Counted from the stretch's first letter, positions 47,670 through 58,815 are shown. The stretch is 64,000 nt of DNA from Saccharobesus litoralis (GCF_003063625.1 NZ_CP026604.1:4194065-4258064); one strand, 5' to 3'. Program-made: numbers and translations. The notes: generated from the letters alone by a model not told the origin.

Positions 47670-48974
47670 TTAGGCTTTTATTAAATTAGGAGAGGCTTTT
47701 TTGTAGTAACCACGCGTATCGATAAGTAATTGACTGTGCTTCAAAATAAGGTCGAAATCAAATGCGTCATGCGCGGTTGCCAAAACAACAGCATCAAAAG
47801 ATGCAATAACATCAGGAATTAAATCAACACTACATAACTCAAAGTTATACTTTCTTAGTTTTGGAATACATTCAACATGCGGATCAGAATATTCAACAAA
47901 CGCCCCTTTCTTTAACAGTGCATCTAACAACTGTAGCGAAGGCGACTCACGCATATCATCAACATTCTTTTTATAAGCCATGCCGAGAATCAAAACTCGG
48001 CTGCCGTTAATCGCTTTTTTATGGGTATTTAACGCATCCGCGACCTTATCAATAACCCAGTTTGGCATGGCTGAATTCACTTCGCCCGCTAACTCAATAA
48101 ACTTAGTGTTTACACCGTACTCACGCGCCTTCCAAGTAAGATAGAAAGGATCAATTGGAATACAATGCCCACCAATACCTGGGCCGGGATAATAAGCAGT
48201 AAAACCAAATGGTTTAGTTGCTGCGGCATTAATGACCTCGTGAATATCAATCCCCATTTTATCCGCAACTATTTTCATTTCATTGACTAAGCCAATGTTG
48301 ACCGCGCGGTGAATATTTTCAAGTAACTTAGTCATTTCTGCCGCTTTAGTACTTGATACTGGCACAACTTTGTCTATTGCATGTTGATAAAGGGCAATCC
48401 CCACGTCTAAACAAGCTTTAGTGTGGCCACCAACCACTTTTGGTATACTTTGGGTGTCAAAATGCTGATTTCCAGGGTCCTCACGTTCTGGTGAATATAC
48501 AAGGTAAACGTCTTCACCTACTTTCAAACCCTGACGCTCAATAATTGGCAGCAACTCTTCATCCGTTGTACCGGGGTACGTTGTGCTTTCTAGCGATACA
48601 ACCTGCCCTTTACGCAAATAAGGAGCAATAGTGCGCATAGTATCTAATACGAAACTAAGATCAGGCTCTCGATATTTATTAAGTGGCGTAGGTACACACA
48701 AAATGATGGCATCACAATCTGTAATATTTGTAAAATCACTAGTCGCCACAAAACCACTTTTAACCGCAGCACTTATAGTTTCATTTGAAATATGTTCAAT
48801 ATGAGTTTGCCCAGCATTTAAGCTATCAATAACGCTATGTGCGACATCAAAACCAATAACCTTAAAACCAATATCTGCATAACGAATAGACAATGGCAAA
48901 CCAACGTAACCTAAACCTACAATGCCAATTTTGGCATCTTTGGCTAAAAACAAATCTAAAATTTTATTAATCAT
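47670..48974 (-). CDS. UDP-GlcNAc 6-dehydrogenase, WbpA-like
   Basis: NAD-dependent nucleotide-sugar dehydrogenase that oxidises C6 of UDP-GlcNAc twice to the uronate. The product has 434 residues from the ATG at 48974; a TTG three codons earlier is the alternative. The Rossmann motif is [15 protein letters not shown] near residue 17, and the catalytic Cys lies in [13 protein letters not shown] near residue 260, followed by the C-terminal UDP-binding domain. It is the first committed step of the pathway encoded by this operon. Confidence 0.92.
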   Translation of the reverse strand: MINKILDLFLAKDAKIGIVGLGYVGLPLSIRYADIGFKVIGFDVAHSVIDSLNAGQTHIEHISNETISAAVKSGFVATSDFTNITDCDAIILCVPTPLNKYREPDLSFVLDTMRTIAPYLRKGQVVSLESTTYPGTTDEELLPIIERQGLKVGEDVYLVYSPEREDPGNQHFDTQSIPKVVGGHTKACLDVGIALYQHAIDKVVPVSSTKAAEMTKLLENIHRAVNIGLVNEMKIVADKMGIDIHEVINAAATKPFGFTAYYPGPGIGGHCIPIDPFYLTWKAREYGVNTKFIELAGEVNSAMPNWVIDKVADALNTHKKAINGSRVLILGMAYKKNVDDMRESPSLQLLDALLKKGAFVEYSDPHVECIPKLRKYNFELCSVDLIPDVIASFDAVVLATAHDAFDFDLILKHSQLLIDTRGYYKKASPNLIKA

Positions 48975-49004
48975 AAATAGCAAAAAAAGCGCTGAGTTAT
49001 ATAT

Positions 49005-50096
49005 TTATCGGAGCTTATCGACCAAACTTGAAACGATTAACTCAGCACTTTTGCCATCGCCGTACAATTTGTCGTGATATTGAGTAAAAGGAAGATTGAT
49101 ATTTTTCATTGTGCGATAGCTTGTAAGCAGTTCAGATGGTGATGTCAGCTTATTAAAGCCTAAATCGCATAGCTCTTTCCATTCGGTTTCATCTCTAACT
49201 GTAATACAAGGTTTACGATGGAAAAAAGCTTCTTTTTGAACACCACCAGAGTCAGTAATAATAAGTTCACTGTGTTTTTCTAGCCACACCATTTCTAAGT
49301 AACTAACAGGCTCAACAATTTTAATATTATTAGCAAGGTTAATTCCGAGCTTGTTAATTTTATTGGCTGTTCGCGGGTGTAACGGCATTACAATTAATTC
49401 ATTAACTTGCCCTAACCCATCAAAGATAGCTCGTAATACAGAGTCATTATCCGTGTTTTCGGCTCTATGAATGGTAGCTAGACAAAAATGCTGATGTCCA
49501 ACTGTATTGTCAAACCAGGTGGGAGCATAACATTTCTCACCAAAATAAAGTGCAGCATCAAACATAACATCGCCGACTTGTATGACTTGATTTGACGGTA
49601 TGCCCTCTATTGAAAGCTGGTTAGTTGCTGCTTCCGTTGGAGTAAATAACCAATTTGATGCATGGTCCGTTAAAATACGATTTAACTCTTCTGGCATTTT
49701 ACGATTAAACGAACGTAAACCGGCCTCAACATGGGCTACAGGTATATGCAACTTCGCAGCGGCTAATGCGCCAGCTAAAGTTGAGTTAGTGTCGCCGTAA
49801 ACCAATAAGGCATCTGGCTTTTCATCTATCAACACCTTTTCAATTCCAGCTAACATTTTCCCTGTCATGTCACCATGTAATCCACCACCGACACCTAAAT
49901 TATACTTAGGCTCTGGAATACCCAGTTCATCAAAAAACACTTGGCTCATGTTTTTATCATAGTGTTGGCCTGTATGGAGAATAACCTCAGATACCTGCTG
50001 AGAATGAGTTGCATTTAATAATTTTATAGCCCTACTAACTGTAGATGCTTTAATGAATTGCGGTCTTGCTCCAACAACAGTCAAAATCTTAATCAA
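49005..50096 (-). CDS. UDP-GlcNAc(3NAcA) 2-epimerase, WecB/WbpI-like
   Basis: Non-hydrolysing UDP-sugar 2-epimerase of 363 residues. The family N-terminus VVGARPQFIKAS is at residues 7-18. Catalytic or ligand residues lie in HTGQHYDKNMSQVFF near residue 41, YGDTNST near residue 100, VEAGLRSFNRKMPEE near residue 122 and TDSGGVQKEAF near residue 273. WecB (UDP-GlcNAc substrate) and WbpI (UDP-GlcNAc3NAcA substrate) cannot be told apart with certainty by eye. The presence of WbpA/B/E/D homologues in the same operon favours WbpI. It is the first gene of the operon. Confidence 0.85.
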   Translation of the reverse strand: MIKILTVVGARPQFIKASTVSRAIKLLNATHSQQVSEVILHTGQHYDKNMSQVFFDELGIPEPKYNLGVGGGLHGDMTGKMLAGIEKVLIDEKPDALLVYGDTNSTLAGALAAAKLHIPVAHVEAGLRSFNRKMPEELNRILTDHASNWLFTPTEAATNQLSIEGIPSNQVIQVGDVMFDAALYFGEKCYAPTWFDNTVGHQHFCLATIHRAENTDNDSVLRAIFDGLGQVNELIVMPLHPRTANKINKLGINLANNIKIVEPVSYLEMVWLEKHSELIITDSGGVQKEAFFHRKPCITVRDETEWKELCDLGFNKLTSPSELLTSYRTMKNINLPFTQYHDKLYGDGKSAELIVSSLVDKLR

Positions 50097-50368
50097 AATA
50101 ACTTCCTAATCGGGAAAACTTTGTTCTTGTTAACTCTCTTATCGTAACAATTTCCCTTCACTTTAAAAATAACTAAGTAAATCAAGTAATTTAAACACTT
50201 TCAAATCAACTAGCATCAGTTTACTATTTTCTCACTGAGATGATTTATACATACTGAATTAAAAACATACACCTATTGCTTAATAACTTAGCAACTAACA
50301 CCTGATTTTAAATTTATACCAAAAATCTTAAATACCAAAAAACAAACCTTCAACTTTTAGAGAACTAC

Positions 50369-51334
50369 ATGGAGCTAAAAAACAAAAGATTACTAGTTAT
50401 TGGTGGTGCAGGTTTCATCGGAAGCCATATAGTAAAAGAATTGCTAAAAACTAGCGTGCAAGAAATAATCATCTATGACAATTTTACGCGAGGAAAAAAA
50501 GAGTTTATTGAAGAATCGTTAAAAGACCCTAGGTGTAACATATATCCTAACGGCGGTGATATTAGAGATATTGATATTCTCAATGACGCGATGCAAGGCA
50601 TTGATGGCGTATTTCATTTAGCTGCGATGTGGTTGTTACATTGCAATGATTTTCCTAGAACAGCTTTTGAAGTAAATGTTCAGGGTACATTTAATGTTTT
50701 GGAAGCATGCGTAAAAAATAACATTCAAAAATTAGTATTCTCTTCATCAGCTTCTGTTTATGGAGATGCCGTTGAAGTTCCTATGACTGAAAACCATCCT
50801 TTTAATAATAAGAATTTTTACGGTGCGTCAAAAATCTCTGGAGAAGCCTTATGCAGAGCTACCAGTGATAGGTTTGGACTTGATTACGTTGGACTTCGCT
50901 ACATGAATGTTTATGGTCCAAATCAAGCTCAAACAGGAGCTTATACCGGTGTTATCCCTATTATGCTAAACAAAATTGAAGCTAATGAACAAATAATAAT
51001 AAACGGAGATGGCACTCAAGCTTATGACTTTATACACGTTTCAGATGTAGCAAAGTGCAATATCTTGGCAATGCAAGCAAAAACTAAAGACGAGTTTTAC
51101 AATGTGGGTACAGGAAAGCAAACAAAAATAAAAGATTTATGCCAGTTAATTTTAAAATTAAAAGAATCTAATTCAGATGTCTGCTATCAACCATATTCAG
51201 ATAACGATTCTAGAAGACTAGTTCAAAACAGGATAGGTTGTGGGGAAAAAGCCCTGCACGATCTTGGTTTTAAATATCAAATTCAATTAGAAGAAGGCCT
51301 TCAACAATTAATTGAGTGGCGAGATAAAGATTAA
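50369..51334 (+). CDS. NAD-dependent sugar epimerase/dehydratase (SDR)
   Basis: Extended short-chain dehydrogenase acting on a nucleotide sugar, 321 residues. The NAD-binding GGAGFIGSHIVKELL is at residues 12-26. The catalytic triad region is SSSASVYGD near residue 128 with YGASK near residue 150. The C-terminal sugar-binding half includes YDFIHVSDVAK. It resembles UDP-glucose 4-epimerases, but the substrate is not determinable. It starts 273 bp from the divergent wbpI-like gene, so a bidirectional promoter region lies between. It begins the plus-strand arm of the locus. Confidence 0.85.
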   Translation: MELKNKRLLVIGGAGFIGSHIVKELLKTSVQEIIIYDNFTRGKKEFIEESLKDPRCNIYPNGGDIRDIDILNDAMQGIDGVFHLAAMWLLHCNDFPRTAFEVNVQGTFNVLEACVKNNIQKLVFSSSASVYGDAVEVPMTENHPFNNKNFYGASKISGEALCRATSDRFGLDYVGLRYMNVYGPNQAQTGAYTGVIPIMLNKIEANEQIIINGDGTQAYDFIHVSDVAKCNILAMQAKTKDEFYNVGTGKQTKIKDLCQLILKLKESNSDVCYQPYSDNDSRRLVQNRIGCGEKALHDLGFKYQIQLEEGLQQLIEWRDKD

Positions 51335-51387
51335 AACTTTTCAGATAATAACCGATAGATAATTAATAGCCATTTTAGTAAAAAATA

Positions 51388-52494
51388 ATGTCCCAGAAAT
51401 TTTTATTGTTGTACAACATATTCAGTACGCCAAATGCGCAAACCATCAGCGACCACATTAGATCATTTGCTAAATATTCAAAGTTTGAAATATGTTCTGA
51501 GAATATGTTTGATAGCAATGGGGAAAGAATAGCGAATCTTTCAAATTACACGGGAATAATTTTTCATTACTCTTTGTTTGGTTCATATCCTTTTAAGCTG
51601 CCTCCTTCAATCATAAAAGCTCTGAGTCAATATAGCTGCAAGCTAAAAATTGCGTTTTTTCAAGATGAATATCAATATTGTCAGCAAAGATTTCAAATAA
51701 TCAAAGACCTTGGAATCAATTGCATTTTTAGTTGTTTTGAACCAAACAACTTTGGAAAAATTTACGGTAATAACACAAATGTAGAGCACATCTATCCGAC
51801 CTTAACTGGGTATGTAGACGAGAAGCTAATAAGTGTTGCAAAATCTCACTATAGCCATATTGAAAAAGACATTGATGTGAGTTATCGCGCAAGAGAGCTA
51901 AAATATTTTATGGGTAAAGGAGCGCGAGAGAAGTTTCTAATAGGTGAACAGTTTAAATCTTCACCATACACAGACGGCCTTATAATGGATATTTCTTCGC
52001 GAGAAAAAGACAGATTGTATGGAGAGGATTGGCTCAAGCTACTTGCTCGATCGAAGGCAACACTGGGAGTTGAGTCTGGTGTGTCTATTGTAGATTTATT
52101 TGGTGAAGTAAAGCCGCTCATTGATGAAGTATTGGCAATGACCCCAAATGCGAGCTTCGACCTCGTGCATGATAAAGTACTACACAAGTTTGAAAACAAT
52201 ATTTATTACCGTGCAATTAGTCCTAGGTTATTTGAGTGTACTGTATTCAAAACACTCCTTATTTTATTTGAAGGGCATTATCAAGGAATTATCGAACCCG
52301 ACAAGCACTACATACCTCTTAAAAAAGACTTTTCTAATATAAAAGAAGTAGTAGATAAACTTTCAGATCAACACTTTACGAAACAAATTGTCGAGAATGC
52401 ATACAACGAACTAATTAATTCTCAGAAATATAGCTATAAAAATTTCATTAAACAATTTGACGATATTGTTAAAGAGTTACTAAACGGTAAATAG
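51388..52494 (+). CDS. Putative glycosyltransferase, family member 1 of 3
   Basis: Soluble protein of 368 residues, paralogous to the products of the genes at 59941-61128 and 61233-62477. Shared landmarks in order are QDEY near residue 92, a GYV segment near residue 142, DVSYRARELKY near residue 162, LGVESGVSIVD near residue 227 and a C-terminal ISPRLFE followed by LFEGHYQ and HYIPLKKDFSN. The C-terminal region resembles that of GT-B glycosyltransferases (CgeB/GT1-like), so a glycosyltransferase role is inferred from pattern and from the neighbouring nucleotide-sugar genes. No signal peptide. It precedes asnB by 5 bp. Confidence 0.6.
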   Translation: MSQKFLLLYNIFSTPNAQTISDHIRSFAKYSKFEICSENMFDSNGERIANLSNYTGIIFHYSLFGSYPFKLPPSIIKALSQYSCKLKIAFFQDEYQYCQQRFQIIKDLGINCIFSCFEPNNFGKIYGNNTNVEHIYPTLTGYVDEKLISVAKSHYSHIEKDIDVSYRARELKYFMGKGAREKFLIGEQFKSSPYTDGLIMDISSREKDRLYGEDWLKLLARSKATLGVESGVSIVDLFGEVKPLIDEVLAMTPNASFDLVHDKVLHKFENNIYYRAISPRLFECTVFKTLLILFEGHYQGIIEPDKHYIPLKKDFSNIKEVVDKLSDQHFTKQIVENAYNELINSQKYSYKNFIKQFDDIVKELLNGK

Positions 52495-52499
52495 ATACT

Positions 52500-54410
52500 A
52501 TGTGTGGAATAGCAGGCGCAATTAGCTTAATACAACAACCCATCCCAAAATTGGACAAAAAGCTAAACGTAATGAGCGATTTAATCGCTCATAGGGGACC
52601 AGATGCAAAAGGGGAATGGTTTACAGATTCAGGTACAGTAGGGTTAGCACATCGCAGGCTATCAATTATTGATCTTTCATCACACGCAAACCAACCATTA
52701 CAAGGACCTGGAACGAACACTGTTGTATGCTTTAATGGAGAAATATATAACTATCAGCAACTCAGATCTAAACTAAATTCAAATTGGAATTTTAACAGTT
52801 ATTCAGATACTGAAACAATACTAGCAAACTACCATTCCAAAGGTATTAAGTGTCTCGATGATCTTCGTGGTATGTTTGCATTTGCGTTATATGATGGAAG
52901 AGATAACAGTTTATTCTGTGCGCGAGATAGGTTCGGTATAAAACCCTTTTATTACACTCAAGTTGATAATGTTTTGTATTTCGCTTCAGAGGCAAAAGCT
53001 CTACTGCCTGTAATGCCCAATATTGCGACTAACAAGCATGCATTAGCTGAGTATTTGACTTTCCAATATACATTAAATGGAGAAACCTTATTTGAAGGGA
53101 TTCATCAACTTCCAGCAGGATACGCTTTAAAAGTAAAAAATGGAAAAATAGATATATGGCGCTATTGGGATGTTAAATTTGATATTGACTATGATCACAG
53201 TGAGACTTATTTCAAAAAACACTTAAAAGACTTAATGTATGATTCAATGTCACTGCATACCAAAGCTGACGTTGAGATAGGCAGTTATGTATCCGGTGGC
53301 GTTGATTCAAGTTTAGTGCATCTCCTTGCTAATAAACATACTAATGCCCCATTGGCTTTCAACGGAAAATTCACTGAATTTTCTGGATATGACGAAAGCG
53401 CATTTGCCGCTGAAGCAGTGGCTAAATCAGGAGGGCATCTGATTAGTTCTGAGATAACAAGTCGTGATTTTGAGAAAACATTTCGAGACATTATATACCA
53501 CTTAGACTTTCCAGTTGCTGGTCCAGGATCTTTTGCACAATTTATGATATCCAAAGTTGCGGCAGAAAAAGTCAAAGTTGTATTAGGCGGTCAAGGAGGT
53601 GATGAAATTTTTGGTGGATATGCTCGATATACGATAGCTTACCTAGAGCAATGCTTGAAAGCTGCGATTGACGGTACATACCAAGACGGGAACTACGTAG
53701 TCACTATTGAGTCAATAATACCCAACCTTACAATGTTAAAAGAATATAAACCAATGCTTAAACAATTTTGGCAACAAGGTCTGTTTGAGCCTATGGAAAA
53801 TCGTTATTTTAGGTTAATTGATAGATCTAATGATCTTAAAGATGAAATTCAGTGGAATGAATTAAATAAAGAGTCTGTTTTCAACCGTTTTAGCGACATC
53901 TTCAATAATCCCAATAATGTCAAAAAAAATGCTTACTTTGACAAAATGACACACTATGACTTTAAGTGTTTTTTACCATCTCTTTTACAAGTTGAAGACA
54001 GGATGAGTATGGCACATGGCTTAGAAAGCAGAGTTCCTTTCTTGGATCATCCCCTGATTGAGTTTGCAGCTACTATACCAGCTGATATTAAATTCAAAAA
54101 TGGAAACATGAAATATATGCTCAAGCATGCATTCAAAGATCAACTTCCAAAATCAATTACAAACCGTAGAGACAAAATGGGCTTTCCAGTACCGTTAAAA
54201 GAATGGTATCAAGGGTCTCTTAAATTATTCATCAACCAAATTCTTGAAAGCATGATTGAAAATAACAGACCCTTTATTAATGGCAACGCTGTAAAGGAGG
54301 TACTAATGAATCAACATTTTACTAGAAAAACTTGGGGACTACTTTGTTTAGAGCTTTGGTATCAAACTTTTCACGATAAAGCAAAGTGTTATCGAGATAA
54401 AATCATCTAA
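52500..54410 (+). CDS. Glutamine-dependent asparagine synthase-like amidotransferase (AsnB type)
   Basis: Two-domain amidotransferase of 636 residues. After removal of Met, Cys2 (MCGIAGAI) is the glutaminase nucleophile, with the class II glutaminase domain in residues 2-215 (RGPDAKGEW and CFNGEIYNY). The synthetase domain has the ATP-pyrophosphatase loop SGGVDSS near residue 265 and DRMSMAHGLESRVPFLDHPL near residue 500. In polysaccharide loci such proteins (for example P. aeruginosa WbpS) are thought to amidate uronic-acid sugars, which fits the uronate pathway in this window. A housekeeping asparagine synthetase role cannot be excluded. Confidence 0.9.
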   Translation: MCGIAGAISLIQQPIPKLDKKLNVMSDLIAHRGPDAKGEWFTDSGTVGLAHRRLSIIDLSSHANQPLQGPGTNTVVCFNGEIYNYQQLRSKLNSNWNFNSYSDTETILANYHSKGIKCLDDLRGMFAFALYDGRDNSLFCARDRFGIKPFYYTQVDNVLYFASEAKALLPVMPNIATNKHALAEYLTFQYTLNGETLFEGIHQLPAGYALKVKNGKIDIWRYWDVKFDIDYDHSETYFKKHLKDLMYDSMSLHTKADVEIGSYVSGGVDSSLVHLLANKHTNAPLAFNGKFTEFSGYDESAFAAEAVAKSGGHLISSEITSRDFEKTFRDIIYHLDFPVAGPGSFAQFMISKVAAEKVKVVLGGQGGDEIFGGYARYTIAYLEQCLKAAIDGTYQDGNYVVTIESIIPNLTMLKEYKPMLKQFWQQGLFEPMENRYFRLIDRSNDLKDEIQWNELNKESVFNRFSDIFNNPNNVKKNAYFDKMTHYDFKCFLPSLLQVEDRMSMAHGLESRVPFLDHPLIEFAATIPADIKFKNGNMKYMLKHAFKDQLPKSITNRRDKMGFPVPLKEWYQGSLKLFINQILESMIENNRPFINGNAVKEVLMNQHFTRKTWGLLCLELWYQTFHDKAKCYRDKII

Positions 54411-54704
54411 CACAAGAATACAGAGTGTGAGAAAAAGCGCTCTGTATAAAATTTAAGAAGGTTTACGTAACTAACGAGGTAATGGACCAGTTAAAATAAA
54501 TATAAGCTAAAAATAAAAGACCAATCTTAACCCGCCTTTCAAGTGGAGAAAAACATCTGAACTAATAACTAATGAAGAATTAAATATGATTGCTCATCTA
54601 AACTCTAAACGATGCAATATCCAAATCTAGTTTATACACCTATTAATCGGTAGTGTTTAGAAATCTGTGTCATTTCAGTAATATTAGGAAAACAGGAATG
54701 ACAC

Positions 54705-55278
54705 ATGACTCAATCTTTCGATTTCAACAAAGCATTAGCTGAACTTCAATCTGGTAAAGGCTTAACAGGTGAAGATGGTGTATTAACACCATTAATTAAA
54801 CAGCTAACAGAAGCAGCGCTTAAGGCAGAGCTAGAGCAGCATCTAGAATCAGAATCACAGCCCAATCGTAAAAATGGCTCGAGTAAGAAAACAGTAAAAT
54901 CATCCGTAGGTCAATTTGAGCTTGAAACGCCAAGAGACCGCTCTGGCTCATTTGAGCCTCAACTGGTTAAAAAGAATCAAACCAAACTCACACCAGAAAT
55001 AGACCAGAAAATCCTGTCTATGTTTGCGCTTGGTATGAGTTATCGCGACATCCGCAGTCATGTTCAAGAAATGTATGGTATTGATGTATCAGAGGCCACT
55101 ATCACAGGTGTCACTGACCAGTTAATACCAGAGCTAAAAGCGTGGCAATCACGAAGCTTGGATACGCTGTATCCGTTTATTTGGCTTGATGCTATCCACT
55201 ACAAAATCAAAGAAAGTGGTCGCTTTGTCAGTAAAGCTGTCTACACAGTGCTTGGCATTAATATCGAAGGTCGCAAGG
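54705..55278 (+). pseudogene. IS256-family transposase, N-terminal fragment
   Basis: First 191 codons of a mutator-type transposase. The N-terminus carries MTQSFDFNKALAELQSGKG and the LKAELEQHLE block, and the first catalytic Asp is in WLDAIHYKIKESG near residue 164. Reading breaks at 55278, where the IS4-family element begins after codons for GINIEGRK. The remainder resumes at 59306. Joining at the 10-bp duplication restores a continuous frame, so excision of the inner element would give an intact transposase. Confidence 0.93.
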
Positions 55279-55298
55279 CAATGCCATTAAGTTAAGCA

Positions 55299-56313
55299 TC
55301 AGAAAGCAGGTTTGTAGCCCATAGGATGTTGCCATTTACAGTTTTTCTTTGGCCGTCTTTCCATACATCTCTCTGGTCTAAAAGCATGAGTTGATGATGA
55401 TAGTTGTTCGACCAATTTCATCATTGCATTCATATTTAACCCACCTAAAATTGACTTAACAAAGTTGTCTTTAAACTTACCTAATAGGTAACTAAAGTTC
55501 ACTTTATAGTCGCGGCGGCAATTCTTGTTACGTTCACTGACGTGCACCTGTGCTGCTAGCTTCCATAGGGTAGCCATATTTTTTGAAACAACTTGAGCTT
55601 GAATATCTTGCTTAATGGCTAAGGGTGTCAACCCTGTGAAATTTTCGATAAAAATCCGGCATTTTTGCCTTTTGTAATCTTCTTCAATATCCCATCGCAA
55701 ATGGTACAAGGCTTTGAAAAGTGCATTAGGATAAGCTTTATCATCTATGAGTGAAGTCGCTAATATTTCTACCTCTCCACTAGATAGTTCCACTTTAATT
55801 AAACGAACGCGAATACTGTCACAAGAGAGGCTTTTTAAGCGATAGAACTCATTATTCTTATCTTTTGAACGAGCTAAATTAACGATACTTGAGACTTTGT
55901 CTGAGCCGACAAAAGCTTTCACTTGGTTATTAAAATCATGCGTGACGCGAGCACAAAAGTGAGCTTGTTTTTGAAGAATAGCTGAGAATAGCCAATGGCA
56001 TTGATAACCACGGTCAAACAAGAGTAAATCGTTATTTTCTACACGAGCTAGATGTCGAAATGCGAGTTCTCTTTCACCTGTTGAATAAGGTGACTCCTGT
56101 ACATCAAGCGTTAATTGATTCAGTGGGTCATAAAGTTGCGAAAGTCTTGCACCTGGTAATCTGGCTTGTGGGTTTAGCTTTCCATAGGCTTTATATAGTG
56201 CTGATTCTGGAGGTAATTCAAGTAAAGAGCCATCAACACTCAATAGTCGAAATCCGTTCCATTTTTTATAGTCTGATTGTGAGTAAAAAGGCGCTAGGAT
56301 GCAGTTGTTAATT
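55299..56313 (-). pseudogene. IS4-family transposase, C-terminal fragment
   Basis: About 338 codons. DDE catalytic residues are visible: Asp in LLSVDGSLLEL near the start, Asp in LLFDRGYQCHW, and the IS4 signature Y-(2)-R-(3)-E-(6)-K in YHLRWDIEEDYKRQK. It is separated from its N-terminus (58893-59179) by the IS21-family element. Confidence 0.92.
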
Positions 56314-56482
56314 TGCACCCATATGGATCCATTTCATTTGCGGCATAATAGATCCACCCAATTAGCACCGTAATAGATCCACCACATTTGCGGCTTATTG
56401 GATCCACTTTTGACCTAATTTCCCCCTCAGACTTTCGTTAATCTAGCGTATCTTTGATTGTTTTTTCAGTCAGGAGATAGGC

Positions 56483-58024
56483 ATGGCAAACCGGAGGTTT
56501 GAAATGTACCAATACAGACAGATCCTCGTTCGCATGCGAATGGGAGATTCCAATCGAGCTATTGCCGATAGCGGCTTAGCTGGACGCAATAAAGTTAAGG
56601 CCATCAAGAAATTAGCGCAGGAACAAGGCTGGCTTAACCTTGACAATGACTTGCCTGATAACAACCAACTGGCTGAACTGTTGGGCGAGAAAGCACCAAC
56701 CCCAACCACCACGTCTTATGTAGAGCCTTATGCTGAACAAGTTACTCGGTGGTATGAGCAAGGGATCCAAGGCACAACAATCCATCAAGCTTTAGTGGAT
56801 AAATATGGCTTCAAGGGAAGTTACTGGTCAGTCAGTCGTTACCTTAAAGCCTTGTCACAGAAAGCACCAAAAGCGACAACCGTTATCGATTTTTTGCCTG
56901 GTGATACGGCGCAAGTGGATTTCGGTGCTGGCCCGCTAATCGTTGATACTCGTACCGGAGAGTTGCGTAAAAGCTGGATCTTTGTAATGACGCTCTCATG
57001 GAGCCGACATATTTACGCAGAGTTTATCCGCGACCAAAGCACAGCAACTTGGCTGGCCTGTCATCGACGGGCGTTTGAATGGTTTAAAGGTGTTCCCAAG
57101 CGCGTCATTATCGATAATCCCAAATGTGCCATCACTAAGGCTTGCTACCATGATCCACAAGTGCAACGCGCATACGGTGAATGTGCTGAAGGATATGGCT
57201 TTTTAATCGCACCTTGTCCTGTACGCGATCCTCAGAAAAAAGGCCGCGTAGAATCTAATGTGAAGTACATTAAGAATAGCTTTGTGCCCTTGAAAGACTT
57301 CCGAGGCTTAAGTGATGCGAACGCTCAGCTTAAGGATTGGTTATTGTCAGTCGCCGGTAATCGCAAACACGGCACCACTAAATGTCAGCCTCTTGAACGT
57401 TTTAGTGAGATCGAGCAAGCACTATTAAAACCACTCCCCGAGATCCCTCCTGAGCAAGCGGTCTGGGCTAAAGCTAAAGTTCACGGTGATGGCCACGTGC
57501 AATTTGAACATTGTCGTTACTCAGTTCCCTACACGCTAGTTCGTGAAACCGTATGGCTCAAAGCGACGGATAATATGATACGGATCTATCAAGAGCATGA
57601 ACTCAAAGCGACACACCCTCGCTTATTTCATCAAGGCGGCCGTTCAACCGTACCAGAACATCAACCACCTGAGGCACAAGCTTACAATATGCGCGATCCT
57701 CAATATTGTTTAACTCAATCAAAACGTATTGGTGAGTCTTGCTACCTCTTTATTCAAAGGCTGTTTGCCAGTCGAGTATTAGATAACTTGCGGGCAGCCC
57801 AAGGTGTCGTGGGGTTAACCAAACGTTATGGAGATAAACGGGTTGAAGCGGCGTGTTTACGGGCTTTAACCTTCGATAACGTGCGCTATAGCGCGGTTAA
57901 ACAGATCCTTGAAAAAGGGTTAGACCAACAACCCAATGAAACTAACGCATTCGATACCTTAAGTGACGTATACACAGGTGGTGGCCGTTTCCACCGCGAT
58001 CCCAACAAACTTCTCCCTCATTAA
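56483..58024 (+). CDS. istA: IS21-family transposase IstA
   Basis: DDE transposase of 513 residues. An N-terminal helix-turn-helix lies near residues 10-45 (YRQILVRMRMGDSNRAIADS). The catalytic core is in DTAQVDFGAGPL near residue 143, KRVIIDNPKCAI near residue 207 and KKGRVESNVKYIK near residue 252. The C-terminal DNA-binding region follows. The gene is intact and lies 17 bp upstream of istB, so the element is probably mobile. Confidence 0.95.
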   Translation: MANRRFEMYQYRQILVRMRMGDSNRAIADSGLAGRNKVKAIKKLAQEQGWLNLDNDLPDNNQLAELLGEKAPTPTTTSYVEPYAEQVTRWYEQGIQGTTIHQALVDKYGFKGSYWSVSRYLKALSQKAPKATTVIDFLPGDTAQVDFGAGPLIVDTRTGELRKSWIFVMTLSWSRHIYAEFIRDQSTATWLACHRRAFEWFKGVPKRVIIDNPKCAITKACYHDPQVQRAYGECAEGYGFLIAPCPVRDPQKKGRVESNVKYIKNSFVPLKDFRGLSDANAQLKDWLLSVAGNRKHGTTKCQPLERFSEIEQALLKPLPEIPPEQAVWAKAKVHGDGHVQFEHCRYSVPYTLVRETVWLKATDNMIRIYQEHELKATHPRLFHQGGRSTVPEHQPPEAQAYNMRDPQYCLTQSKRIGESCYLFIQRLFASRVLDNLRAAQGVVGLTKRYGDKRVEAACLRALTFDNVRYSAVKQILEKGLDQQPNETNAFDTLSDVYTGGGRFHRDPNKLLPH

Positions 58025-58041
58025 ATAACAAGGAAAAAACA

Positions 58042-58815
58042 ATGATAAACCCAATTCCGGAACTCACCCCCTTACTAAAACAACTACGTTTATCAGGTAT
58101 GACGGACTCGTTGGCCATGCGCAATCGAGAAGCCATTGAGCACCAGCTTAGTTACCCAGATTTCCTTGCTTTATTGATCCAAGATGAAGTGGCACGGCGC
58201 GATCAGAAGAAATACGCGACTCGGCTGCGCAGAGCAGGCTTTAGGGGGAACAAAACACTGGAAAGCTTCGATCTAAATGCCAACCCCAACTTGAATCGAG
58301 CTTATATCAATGAACTGGCCGACTGCCGGTTTATCGAAGAGCATGTTGCCGTCTTAATCGCAGGGCCTTGTGGTACAGGGAAGAGCCATTTAGCCCAAGC
58401 GATAGGCCATTGCGCGGTGAAAAAAGGCATTGATACACTGTTCTTCACGCAAGCTAAATTGCTTTCAAACTTACACGCAGCCAGAGCAACCAATGCTTAC
58501 GAGAAACGATTTCAAGCACTAGCAAAAGTTGATTTACTTATCATTGATGACTTCGGTTTAAAGCCGCTGAAGTCACCTCAAGATGAAGATCTTCATGATC
58601 TGATAGACGAACGATATGAACAAAAATCAACGATCATTACCAGTAATTTAGACTTCAGTGAATGGGGACAAGCTTTCCCCAATAAATTACTTGGAGCAGC
58701 CACCCTTGATCGACTTAGACACAACGCCTATCGCCTGGTTTTAGAAGGAGAAAGTTACCGCAAATTACGAGAAAATAATGATCACACTGGACTAGGAGAA
58801 AAAAGCGAGAAATAA
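58042..58815 (+). CDS. istB: IS21-family helper ATPase IstB
   Basis: AAA+ ATPase of 257 residues, DnaC-like, that forms filaments on DNA and activates IstA. Walker A is GPCGTGKSHLAQA near residue 108, Walker B is LLIIDDFGLK near residue 170 and an IstB-type arginine region (LDRLRHNAYRL) lies near residue 230. Intact and co-transcribed with istA. Confidence 0.96.
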   Translation: MINPIPELTPLLKQLRLSGMTDSLAMRNREAIEHQLSYPDFLALLIQDEVARRDQKKYATRLRRAGFRGNKTLESFDLNANPNLNRAYINELADCRFIEEHVAVLIAGPCGTGKSHLAQAIGHCAVKKGIDTLFFTQAKLLSNLHAARATNAYEKRFQALAKVDLLIIDDFGLKPLKSPQDEDLHDLIDERYEQKSTIITSNLDFSEWGQAFPNKLLGAATLDRLRHNAYRLVLEGESYRKLRENNDHTGLGEKSEK

